Shown here: positions 7,714-15,288 of the stretch, piece after piece
Layout of the letters: every line of letters starts with the position of its first letter
How positions within the stretch are numbered: the stretch's first letter is position 1
Assembly (NCBI RefSeq): GCF_019970065.1
Contig: NZ_JAHXYH010000006.1
Coordinates: 204,047 to 268,046, forward strand
Length of the DNA: 64,000 bases
Direction of reading: 5' to 3'
DNA from: Chryseobacterium sp. OSA05B
Lineage (GTDB): Bacteria; Bacteroidota; Bacteroidia; Flavobacteriales; Weeksellaceae
Notes under the pieces: generated by a model
What the model was told of the DNA's origin: nothing
Databases searched by the model: none
What the model saw: only the letters and a program-made list of their open reading frames with translations
Made by a program: the position numbers and the translations under genes

Positions 7714-9000
7714 TTAGTCTTCTAAGTTATATTGTTTTATTTTTCTGTATAATGTTCTCTGTGAAATGCCAAGCTCGTCCGCAGCTCTGTTCCTGCGCCC
7801 TTTATGCTTCTCTAATGCTTTGATAATTAAATCTTTTTCATTATTCTGAAGTGATAAAGATTCCGGTCTGTTTTCTTCTATTTCTATATCTTCAATATCT
7901 TCATAGCTGTCATCAGCATTTGACATAATGGTTGGTGAAGACTGTACCACCGGTGATTTGTCTTCAAAATACAGCAGCGAGTTCTGTGCTACCGGCTGAG
8001 ACTGTTCTGCAGAATAAATCCTGTTGATCAGATTTTTTTCCTGGTTACTCAGATCAGCGGTGCCTCTGTTCTTGATCAGTTCTGAAGTTAGCGATTTTAA
8101 ATCATTAATATCACTTCTCATATCGAAGAGAATTTTATACATGATTTCTCTTTCGCTTCCGAAATCACTCTGCTTCTGAGAGTTCTGATTATTAACCACC
8201 ATGGGAAGGTGGGTTTCCATAGGAATATATTCAGCGAGTTTTTCCACTGTTATTTCGCGGTTTCTTTCCACCACGGTCATCTGTTCTACCAGATTCCTTA
8301 GCTGACGGATATTTCCCGGGAACGTATAGTTTTCAATATAATGAACGGCACTGGGCTCAAGCTCAAGTTCCGGCATTCTGTATTTTTCTGCAAAATCTAT
8401 AGAAAACTTTCTGAACAGTAAGTGGATATCTCCTTTTCTTTCTCTCAAAGGAGGCATATCGATCTGAACCGTATTTAAACGGTAGAATAAATCTTCACGG
8501 AATCTTCCATCGTGAATGGCTTTCATCATGTTGACGTTCGTAGCCGCCACAATTCTCACATTGGTTTTCTGAACCTGCGAAGAACCCACTTTCATAAATT
8601 CGCCGCTTTCCAGGACTCTCAAAAGACGAACCTGCGTCTGAAGGGGAAGCTCTCCCACCTCATCAAGGAAAATGGTTCCACCGTCTGCCACTTCGAAATA
8701 TCCTTTTCTGGTCGCTGTAGCTCCGGTAAATGCACCTTTTTCGTGCCCAAATAGCTCAGAATCTATCGTTCCTTCCGGAATAGCTCCACAGTTCACGACG
8801 ATATAGGGTTGATGTTTTCTTTTGGATTCTGAATGGATGATTTTCGGGATAAATTCTTTCCCTACTCCACTTTCTCCAATCACCAGAACGGAAATATCTG
8901 TAGGGGCCACCTGAATTGATTTTTCCAGGGCCCTGTTCAGTGCAGGAAAGTTTCCGATGATTCCAAAGCGGTTCTTTATGTTTTGTAAGTCGTTGCTCAT
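7714..9000 (-). CDS. Sigma-54-type AAA+ transcriptional activator lacking a sensor domain
   Basis: The 428-residue protein starts directly with the AAA+ domain. It has Walker A GESGVGKE at residues 42-49, the sigma54-contacting GAFTGA loop intact at 89-94, Walker B TIFLDEVGELP around 109-119, and RLLRVLE and RFREDLFYRLNT. A linker rich in S, N and Q follows, then a C-terminal Fis-type helix-turn-helix (AADELGISQRTLYRKIKQY). No receiver, GAF or PAS domain precedes the ATPase, so activity must be controlled otherwise. It sits in the miaB-lptE gene block, a placement I recall in other flavobacteria. Confidence 0.92.
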   Translation of the reverse strand: MSNDLQNIKNRFGIIGNFPALNRALEKSIQVAPTDISVLVIGESGVGKEFIPKIIHSESKRKHQPYIVVNCGAIPEGTIDSELFGHEKGAFTGATATRKGYFEVADGGTIFLDEVGELPLQTQVRLLRVLESGEFMKVGSSQVQKTNVRIVAATNVNMMKAIHDGRFREDLFYRLNTVQIDMPPLRERKGDIHLLFRKFSIDFAEKYRMPELELEPSAVHYIENYTFPGNIRQLRNLVEQMTVVERNREITVEKLAEYIPMETHLPMVVNNQNSQKQSDFGSEREIMYKILFDMRSDINDLKSLTSELIKNRGTADLSNQEKNLINRIYSAEQSQPVAQNSLLYFEDKSPVVQSSPTIMSNADDSYEDIEDIEIEENRPESLSLQNNEKDLIIKALEKHKGRRNRAADELGISQRTLYRKIKQYNLED

Positions 9001-9033
9001 AAGTAAATTTTTGATTATTGATTTAATAATAAT

Positions 9034-9837
9034 CTACAGGGCCTCAATCTGTTTCCTGTAGACTTTGTTAAAGTGATGAGTGTAGACATCTTTCATGGTC
9101 TTGCCTTCATCATAAGTCCTTAATGCTAAGGTTTTTAAATCCAAATAATCTTTGTTTCTGATCTTAGAAACTTTACTTTTAAAATATATATTCTCCGCAA
9201 AGTCGTATTCTTTGCTCTGTTTTTCGAAATTTTCTGAAGCTTTGTCGTATCTGCCCAGCTCGAAATAGGTCACTCCCAGCTGATAATGGTCATACATGCC
9301 TTTGAAATAGCCTTTGGACAATAAAGCCTTTTCAATGATCGCTGCAGCTTTTTCTTTCTGCCCCAAAGCACTGTAAGACATGGCTTTCACCACCTCCAGA
9401 TGATAATCTCCATTTAAAGATCTTCCTAAGTCCTCAGGATAGTATTTTTTTAATTCCTCTAAATCCTGAACAGCTCCCTTGTAATCGCGTAGAAACTGGA
9501 ATTTACAACAGCCTCTGTAACCGAGATGCATTTTAGGATCTACGGCAACCGCTTTGTCTATGAGGACTTTCCAGGTTACAAAATCTCCGTTCTTAAGATA
9601 TGGAACGGCTTTTTCCATATACGAATTGGAGAAATCGGGGCACAATCCGATGGCTTTATCAAAAGCTTCCTGAGATTCCCTGGTGCCCTGTCTGTCCGAA
9701 GCCCAGTTGTATAACTCACAAGCTTTTTTGCAGTTCTCACCCTCTACTGCGTTACAGTTGACCTGCGCAATAGTATTGGTGTAAACGATAAGCATCAAAA
9801 AGCTAAGGTAATACCTCTGAAACTTTTCCATTTTCAA
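9034..9837 (-). CDS. Secreted TPR-repeat protein
   Basis: The 267-residue protein has an N-terminal signal peptide (YYLSFLMLIVYTNTIAQ), a cysteine cluster (VNCNAVEGENCKKAC) and several TPR units (AFDKAIGLCPDFSNSYMEKA, DYKGAVQDLEELKKYYPE, YQLGVTYFELGRYDKASENF). It should be periplasmic. The start overlaps the preceding lipoprotein by 35 nt; an internal ATG two codons in (9831) is equally plausible and keeps the signal peptide. The function is unknown; the neighbours suggest an envelope role. Confidence 0.78.
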   Translation of the reverse strand: MKMEKFQRYYLSFLMLIVYTNTIAQVNCNAVEGENCKKACELYNWASDRQGTRESQEAFDKAIGLCPDFSNSYMEKAVPYLKNGDFVTWKVLIDKAVAVDPKMHLGYRGCCKFQFLRDYKGAVQDLEELKKYYPEDLGRSLNGDYHLEVVKAMSYSALGQKEKAAAIIEKALLSKGYFKGMYDHYQLGVTYFELGRYDKASENFEKQSKEYDFAENIYFKSKVSKIRNKDYLDLKTLALRTYDEGKTMKDVYTHHFNKVYRKQIEAL

Positions 9838-10318
9838 TTTTATAGGTTAAATACTGATAATAGCCTACTTTAAAACCTTTTATCTCTTTCGGGCTCCACC
9901 CGTCCAGAGATTTTGTAAACCTCAGCAAACGGTCTCCCAGTTCTTTATCTAAAACTATTTCCTTAAGTTCTGCATTCATTTGCTGAACTCTGAACAGTCC
10001 TGTTTTTCCTTCACAATTTACTAAAAATCTTACGGTAATATAACCGTTCGTTTTAGTTTCGGAAGATATTTTTTCTTTTTCAAGTTTTTCTGTAATGGCA
10101 ATTTTCTCTCCTTTATAGTCAAACCCTTTTGATCCCTGATAATACTGAAGACCAACGAGCTTTTCCGTAGTGCATTTTTTAAATGCAGGGTCATCCAGTT
10201 TTTCGTCAAATTCAAGATCTCCAACCGTTACGGGATATTTACTCATGCTTTTTTCAGTCTGACATGATATCAGCACAAAAGAAAATAACGCAGAGAAACA
10301 AGCCGCCTTTATCAACAT
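9803..10318 (-). CDS. Lipoprotein with TonB-C-terminal-like fold
   Basis: The 171-residue protein begins with a lipoprotein signal (FSFVLISC). Its C-terminal half follows the pattern of TonB C-terminal-like domains: GYITVRFLVNCEGKTG, a helix with LGDRLLRFTKSL, then GWSPKEIKGFKVGYYQYLTYKI. It starts 6 bases after the miaB stop and overlaps the TPR gene. It lacks the usual single membrane helix and proline linker of energy-transducing TonB, so it is more likely a periplasmic adaptor or orphan module. The assignment is by pattern only. Confidence 0.65.
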   Translation of the reverse strand: MLIKAACFSALFSFVLISCQTEKSMSKYPVTVGDLEFDEKLDDPAFKKCTTEKLVGLQYYQGSKGFDYKGEKIAITEKLEKEKISSETKTNGYITVRFLVNCEGKTGLFRVQQMNAELKEIVLDKELGDRLLRFTKSLDGWSPKEIKGFKVGYYQYLTYKIENGKVSEVLP

Positions 10319-10324
10319 CTCGGA

Positions 10325-11770
10325 TTATTCTGCTGTTCTCCCTAAAAGTGTGCCCTGTGTATTGTCATAGACAAAAACGTTCACAATGTCACCAATTTTC
10401 TGTCCTTCCAGCACATCAAATACGCAAACCGCGTTCTGGGAATTTCTTCCTTTCCACTGGTTTTCATTTTTTCTGGACGTTCCTTCGATCAGAATCTGGT
10501 GTGTTCTTCCTACGTAAGTCTCCATTCTTTTTCTGGATAATTCGCGCTGAAGTTCAATCACCTCGTTCAGACGTCTCTGCTTCACTTCAAATGGAATATT
10601 ATCTTCCATCTTTTTATGCGCAGGCGTTCCCGGTCTTTCTGAATAGGCGAACATATAACCGTAGTCATATTCCACTTCTTTCATCAGGCTTAAGGTATCC
10701 TGGTGATCTTCTTCCGTTTCATTACAGAAACCGATGATCATATCCTGAGAAAAAGAAATATCCGGAACAATTTCCTTTGCTTTTCTTATCAAATCTAAAT
10801 ATTCCTCACGGGTATGCTGTCTGTTCATCGCAAGAAGCATATTGTTGCTTCCGCTCTGTACAGGAAGGTGAACGTATTTACAGATATTGTCATGTTTTGC
10901 AATCATTCTGAATACATCCAGACTCATATCCTGTGGGTTGGAAGTAGAGAATCTCACTCTCATTTCCGGAACCGCTTTAGCCACTAAATCAAGCAACTGT
11001 GCAAAATCAACTGCCGTGGCCTTCTGCATTTCAGAAGCTTTGGCGAAGTCTTTCTTTGGGCCTCCTCCATACCATAAGTAAGAGTCTACATTCTGCCCCA
11101 AAAGGGTAATTTCTTTATACCCGTTATCTAAAAGATTTTTACATTCTTCAATGATAGAGTGCGGATCACGGCTTCTTTCTCTTCCTCTGGTAAACGGAAC
11201 CACACAGAACGTGCACATATTATCACATCCTCTGGTGATGGTTACAAATGCCGTAACTCCGTTTCCGCCTAGACGGACCGGATTGATATCTGCATACGTT
11301 TCTTCTTTGGAAAGAATTACATTGATGGCATCTCTACCGTCTTCCGTTTCCTTAAGCAGGTTCGGAAGATCTCTGTAGGCATCAGGACCTACGACAAGAT
11401 CTACTAACTGTTCTTCTTCTAAGAATTTGGTTTTCAATCGTTCTGCCATGCATCCTAAAACGCCAACTGTCATGCTCGGTTTTTCTTTCTTCAGTCTTTT
11501 GAACTGAGCAAGGCGCATTCTTACGGTCTGCTCCGCTTTTTCACGGATAGAACAGGTATTTAAAAGGATAAGGTCTGCTTCTTCTACTTTCAGCGTGGTA
11601 TTGTACCCCTGCTCATTAAGAATAGATGCAACAATCTCAGAATCAGAAAAATTCATCTGGCAGCCGTAGCTTTCCAGAAAGAGCTTTTTAGAATTCTCAG
11701 GACGTTCAGCGATAGCAAAAGCTTCTCCCTGTTTTGTTTCGTCTATATATTTTTCCTGCACAATGATCAA
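10325..11770 (-). CDS. miaB: tRNA-2-methylthio-N6-dimethylallyladenosine synthase
   Basis: The 481-residue protein is a radical-SAM methylthiotransferase. The N-terminal UPF0004 domain supplies three cysteines for the auxiliary 4Fe-4S cluster (SYGCQMNFSDSE at about residue 37, LLNTCSIREKAEQ and GVLGCMAERL). The radical-SAM motif is RGCDNMCTFCVVPFTRGRERS, and a C-terminal TRAM domain ends near LLGRTAE. It adds the 2-methylthio group to i6A37 in tRNAs reading UNN codons. It leads the minus-strand block. The next step enzyme, miaE, is in this window at 39738. Confidence 0.96.
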   Translation of the reverse strand: MIIVQEKYIDETKQGEAFAIAERPENSKKLFLESYGCQMNFSDSEIVASILNEQGYNTTLKVEEADLILLNTCSIREKAEQTVRMRLAQFKRLKKEKPSMTVGVLGCMAERLKTKFLEEEQLVDLVVGPDAYRDLPNLLKETEDGRDAINVILSKEETYADINPVRLGGNGVTAFVTITRGCDNMCTFCVVPFTRGRERSRDPHSIIEECKNLLDNGYKEITLLGQNVDSYLWYGGGPKKDFAKASEMQKATAVDFAQLLDLVAKAVPEMRVRFSTSNPQDMSLDVFRMIAKHDNICKYVHLPVQSGSNNMLLAMNRQHTREEYLDLIRKAKEIVPDISFSQDMIIGFCNETEEDHQDTLSLMKEVEYDYGYMFAYSERPGTPAHKKMEDNIPFEVKQRRLNEVIELQRELSRKRMETYVGRTHQILIEGTSRKNENQWKGRNSQNAVCVFDVLEGQKIGDIVNVFVYDNTQGTLLGRTAE

Positions 11771-11842
11771 TTTAAGTTCAATGTTTAAGATGTAAAGTTC
11801 GGTCTTGATTCATGAATTTTTACTCCTAAACAGATTAGTCTG

Positions 11843-11850
11843 CAAAGATA
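11843..11850 (-). promoter_or_regulatory. -7 promoter element upstream of miaB
   Basis: Read on minus the box is TATCTTTG, matching TAnnTTTG, 73 nt upstream of the miaB ATG. It is the likely promoter of the seven-gene miaB-lptE block. Confidence 0.5.
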
Positions 11851-11876
11851 CAAAATATTGTGACAGAATGGCAGGA

Positions 11877-12617
11877 CTATCTTTGTATAAAATTTACAGA
11901 AAATTCCATAGGATATACAATTTTCTGTTTGATCGGAATATTCGAATAAAGAGCTGGTTTCCAAACCTTTTTAAGCCTGGAAAGAGTTCTCATAAAGTTG
12001 ATATTAAAATTTTGATTACCTATTTCAGGATAGATTCTGGGGTTGGTAATTTCCCCTTTATCATTTACATAAAATTCTAAACTAAGGGCTCCATTGATTT
12101 GATAATCTGCAAAAAGGGTCATAAAGTTATCATGGAAATCCGAATTCAGTTTTTTGTTTCCTCCGGGATACTGGGCATAGATTACAAAATCACTGGCATT
12201 ATACCCCGGTTTATAATTACTCATCAGATCTTTAGGATAGAAGATAAATTCTGTAATAGCACCCATTTTAACTCCTTTTACATCAGCAGCTTTCCATTGC
12301 TTGAGATTTTTGAGAACTTCCATTGAAAGATCAAAGGCACATTTGTTTTTTCCAATATTTGCCGTATCATTATCCTTTACCTTCTTAACGGTTCCATCTT
12401 TTGTAATAATAATTCTGGGTTGATAAATTTCTTTTTCACCACATTCTTTGAATTTATTATGGGTCAGATAATCATGGGCCTGTTTATAAAACTCAACCGC
12501 TCCACCTTCATAAAAGTATTGATTTTTGGGATACTCCTCTAAGACATTCATTTGTGCATAAAATATCTGAGAAGAAATGGTAAGTAGGAAAAAAAATAAA
12601 AATTTCATGGTGCTCAT
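11877..12617 (-). CDS. Secreted protein with two TonB-C-like modules
   Basis: The 246-residue protein has a signal peptide (MKFLFFFLLTISSQIFYAQ; the ATG at 12608 fits it best). It shows two copies of a TonB-C-like pattern: residues ~55-125 (IYQPRIIITKDGTVKKV, then LKQWKAADVKGVKMG) and ~150-246 (INGALSLEFYVNDKGEI, then LKKVWKPALYSNIPIKQKIVYPMEFSV). It is the last of four tandem related genes. No transmembrane anchor or proline-rich spacer is present, so classical energy transduction is doubtful. Confidence 0.7.
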   Translation of the reverse strand: MSTMKFLFFFLLTISSQIFYAQMNVLEEYPKNQYFYEGGAVEFYKQAHDYLTHNKFKECGEKEIYQPRIIITKDGTVKKVKDNDTANIGKNKCAFDLSMEVLKNLKQWKAADVKGVKMGAITEFIFYPKDLMSNYKPGYNASDFVIYAQYPGGNKKLNSDFHDNFMTLFADYQINGALSLEFYVNDKGEITNPRIYPEIGNQNFNINFMRTLSRLKKVWKPALYSNIPIKQKIVYPMEFSVNFIQR

Positions 12618-12650
12618 CTATGTATTTTTAATAACCTTTGAATTTGAATA

Positions 12651-13025
12651 TTATTTCGGAGGATGAAAAGTCATCGGAAGCCTATAAAATGACTCTACAG
12701 GCTCTTCATTTCTTTTTGCCGGCGTCCATTTTTTCTTTCTGATTCTTTTTATTCCGTCCAGAATTCTTTGGTCGAATTCTGTGTTTCCTGAAGACTCTTC
12801 CAGCTTTACATTCTCCATTTTCCCGTCTTTGCTTACGACAAAAGTCACAACCAGGTTAAAGGGTTCATTCCAGACGAAATCACTGAGGTCAATCTGCTTG
12901 GCTACTTCTGCTCTGAAGCTGTTGAGTCCTCCGGGCATAGATTTATTTGAAGTATTCTGTGCAGTTTCCTGCGCTGAAAGCTTTAGTGAAAAAACTGTCA
13001 ACAATAAAAACAGTATTCTAATCAT
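12651..13025 (-). CDS. Secreted TonB C-terminal domain protein
   Basis: The frame opens at 13037, but I prefer the ATG at 13025, which gives a clean signal peptide (MIRILFLLLTVFSLKLSAQ) and only 8 nt overlap with the upstream gene. The mature part is a single TonB-C-like domain of ~90 residues: LVVTFVVSKDGKMENVKLEESS, FDQRILDGIKRI, then KKWTPAKRNEEPVESFYRLPMTF. This is the best match in the cluster to the textbook TonB C-terminus. It is one of four consecutive paralogues. Confidence 0.78.
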   Translation of the reverse strand: MIRILFLLLTVFSLKLSAQETAQNTSNKSMPGGLNSFRAEVAKQIDLSDFVWNEPFNLVVTFVVSKDGKMENVKLEESSGNTEFDQRILDGIKRIRKKKWTPAKRNEEPVESFYRLPMTFHPPK

Positions 13026-13431
13026 GATCATATCCATTGGTACTGAAATTAACCCTTACCGTAATGTCAGAATCTACAGGTGTGTTTTCTTTCATGGCCG
13101 GCTTCCATTTTCCTTTGATCTTTTTCATCGCGTATTTCACATCATCTATAAACATTTCACTGTTTTTGATCCTGGGAAGAACATTCAAACGGTTCATCTT
13201 CCCGTCCGGCGCAATATTGATTACAAAAATGACTTTCCCATTGATCGCATAGCTCTGGGTATCTACGTACGCATGAAGCATATCCATAAACTGTTTACGG
13301 AAAGCTTCATCACCGCCCGGAAATTTTGCTTTCTGAGTATATGATGGTGTTACTTCAACCTGTGATATCTGTTGAGAGAAACCTTTAATTCCACTGAACA
13401 GTAAAGGCAGTAAGAAAAGGTATTTTTTCAT
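13018..13431 (-). CDS. Secreted TonB C-terminal domain protein
   Basis: The 137-residue protein has a signal peptide (YLFLLPLLFSGIKGFSQQ), the flavobacterial pre-domain phrase KFPGGDEAFRKQFMDML, then a TonB-C core: INGKVIFVINIAPDGKMNRL, VKYAMKKIKGKWKPA and NTPVDSDITVRVNFS. It is closest to its upstream neighbour at 13441-13926, which shares the Y-x-L/I-NG-x2-x-F and D-x-KY-x2-x-x-IK patterns, so the two look like a tandem duplication. Confidence 0.78.
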   Translation of the reverse strand: MKKYLFLLPLLFSGIKGFSQQISQVEVTPSYTQKAKFPGGDEAFRKQFMDMLHAYVDTQSYAINGKVIFVINIAPDGKMNRLNVLPRIKNSEMFIDDVKYAMKKIKGKWKPAMKENTPVDSDITVRVNFSTNGYDHD

Positions 13432-13440
13432 GTAATTAGT

Positions 13441-13926
13441 TTAGAGATCTGTGGCTATTGAGGAGAAACTCATTTTAAGTTTGATTTGTGAAGAAACAGG
13501 TTGTCCGTTGCATGAAGCAGGAACCCAGCTTTTTTTGATACGTCTCACCACATATTTCATATCATCAAAAAAGTAAGCACTGTTGGACACTTTAGGACTT
13601 CCTTCAATATTAGTTACTTTTCCGGTCTGATCTACGGTAAGGGTGAATGTAAAATCTCCGTTCAGTACATAAAAATCTGAATTCAGATAATCATACATGA
13701 ATTTTCGCAGTGTTTCTTTGTAGACTACAACACCGCCCTCAAATGCAGCAGGTTTAAAATCATTACAGTTTTTCACGGCAACCTGTAAAAGAGGTTCTTT
13801 GATATCTATCTTCAATAAGTTTTTATTGATCTCCGTGATCGGATTATCATCTCTGTCTTCAACGTCCTGCTGAGCCCATGTAAAATTGGCAATAAGGAGG
13901 GCTATAAATAATGTAAAAGCTTTCAT
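13441..13926 (-). CDS. Secreted TonB C-terminal domain protein
   Basis: The 161-residue protein has a signal peptide (FTLFIALLIANFTWAQQ). The conserved block runs FEGGVVVYKETLRKFMYDYL, LNGDFTFTLTVDQTGKVTNIEG, DDMKYVVRRIKKSWVPA and GQPVSSQIKLKMSFSS. It is the first gene of the four-gene paralogous cluster, 9 nt upstream of the next. Two cysteines in the mature part (VKNCNDF and PASCNGQ) are not shared by its neighbour. Confidence 0.75.
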   Translation of the reverse strand: MKAFTLFIALLIANFTWAQQDVEDRDDNPITEINKNLLKIDIKEPLLQVAVKNCNDFKPAAFEGGVVVYKETLRKFMYDYLNSDFYVLNGDFTFTLTVDQTGKVTNIEGSPKVSNSAYFFDDMKYVVRRIKKSWVPASCNGQPVSSQIKLKMSFSSIATDL

Positions 13927-13997
13927 AGAACCGTATTCATTAGTTATTAATATTACTGTAACAAAGTTAATTATTTAAATGCTTTACTAAAAAGAAA

Positions 13998-14021
13998 AAC
14001 TTCAGGCTTTCACCCGAAGTT
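13998..14021 (-). terminator. Terminator after the MFS gene
   Basis: On minus the arms AACTTC and GAAGTT, extended by partial pairing inside, are followed by TTTTCTTTTT. It lies 23 nt past the MFS stop. Confidence 0.65.
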
Positions 14022-14043
14022 GTATTAATTATTTAAATTTCTT

Positions 14044-15288
14044 TTAAGCATTTAAAACGTGTGCCTGTGCCTTGCTTCCCGTTTCTTTTAACATAAATGA
14101 AATCAAAACAGCGAGTACAATTCCTGTGATCCAGAACAATATGGAATACTGAAAATGCATTTCTCCAGATGAAGCTTCCAGACTTTTCCCAAACCACCTA
14201 CTGAAGAGCGGGCTCACCAACGTAGTTACTCCGAAGGTGATAAAATTAATAGCACCGGTGGCACTTCCTTTCACATAATCCGGATTGGCTTCCTTAATGA
14301 TAGAATACGGAATCATCGCAGCTCCGGAACCAAGCCCGAAAATAAACATACTGATCTTCGCCGGATACAGTTCAGGAAAATAGATCAACTGCAGAAAGCT
14401 TAAAATCATCAGAATTGCTCCTCCAATCAGAACAGGTTTTCTTCTTCCTATTTTATCTGTAATAAATCCTAAAAGCGGACATCCGAATACCCAGCCAAAA
14501 GCAACCATTGCACTTGTGATGGCGGCATCATGAAATATAAATCCTTTATCTTTTTCAAAGAAAGCAACACCCCAGGTCATAGCAAATATCGTCGTGGGCG
14601 CAAACAGAAGTCCGGAAATAATACCGCACAGCCAGGATTGGGGATTTTTAAAAACGATTTTATATGGTTCTAAATATCCCACCTTTTTAACCGCTTCCCC
14701 AGACTGTGACTCAGACTGTTTTTCGCCGGGAATCACCAGAAACAGACAGAATGCTGTAATTACGGTAATAATCCCTGACCAAAGCCAGAAAGTATCGATA
14801 TTAATCCCTTCTTCTACCCATGGTCCTACTACAAACTGGCCGGCAGTTCCGCCTAGCATTCCGATGCATTGTGTAAATCCAACAGCGGTTGCCAGAGATT
14901 TTGAAGAAAACCCTTTGCTTGCCAGATAGACACATCCAGGAAATGCAAAAGCACATCCCGCTCCCTGAAGCAGTCTTCCCGCTACACCACCGGAATAGGC
15001 AGATGCGAGAAAAAGAAGACATCCGATTCCCAGAATTAAAGCTCCGGCAAAAAGAGATCTTTTCCCTCCGAATTTATCCAGAGCTATTCCCGCAATCAGG
15101 CTACAGGTGGAATAGGTATAGTAATAGGTTCCGATCAGGCTGACCAACTTCAGTTCTGTTGTACTGAAATTACTGACCAATTCCGGGATCATCACTGCCG
15201 GTGCTGAACGAACCACGTAATCCAGAAAATAAAACACCAGCCCGAATAGCCAGGCGATGATATAGAATCTTTTTAAGGACGCACTCAT
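14044..15288 (-). CDS. MFS transporter
   Basis: The 414-residue protein has twelve predicted membrane segments in two halves of six and the MFS loop motif between segments 2 and 3 (IALDKFGGKRSLFAGAL), repeated in the second half as GFITDKIGRRKPVLIGG. The start overlaps the stop of the upstream pyruvate-oxidase-like gene (TAATG), so the two are translationally coupled. The substrate may be an organic acid or sugar acid connected with that enzyme, but this is only inferred from the coupling. Confidence 0.88.
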   Translation of the reverse strand: MSASLKRFYIIAWLFGLVFYFLDYVVRSAPAVMIPELVSNFSTTELKLVSLIGTYYYTYSTCSLIAGIALDKFGGKRSLFAGALILGIGCLLFLASAYSGGVAGRLLQGAGCAFAFPGCVYLASKGFSSKSLATAVGFTQCIGMLGGTAGQFVVGPWVEEGINIDTFWLWSGIITVITAFCLFLVIPGEKQSESQSGEAVKKVGYLEPYKIVFKNPQSWLCGIISGLLFAPTTIFAMTWGVAFFEKDKGFIFHDAAITSAMVAFGWVFGCPLLGFITDKIGRRKPVLIGGAILMILSFLQLIYFPELYPAKISMFIFGLGSGAAMIPYSIIKEANPDYVKGSATGAINFITFGVTTLVSPLFSRWFGKSLEASSGEMHFQYSILFWITGIVLAVLISFMLKETGSKAQAHVLNA

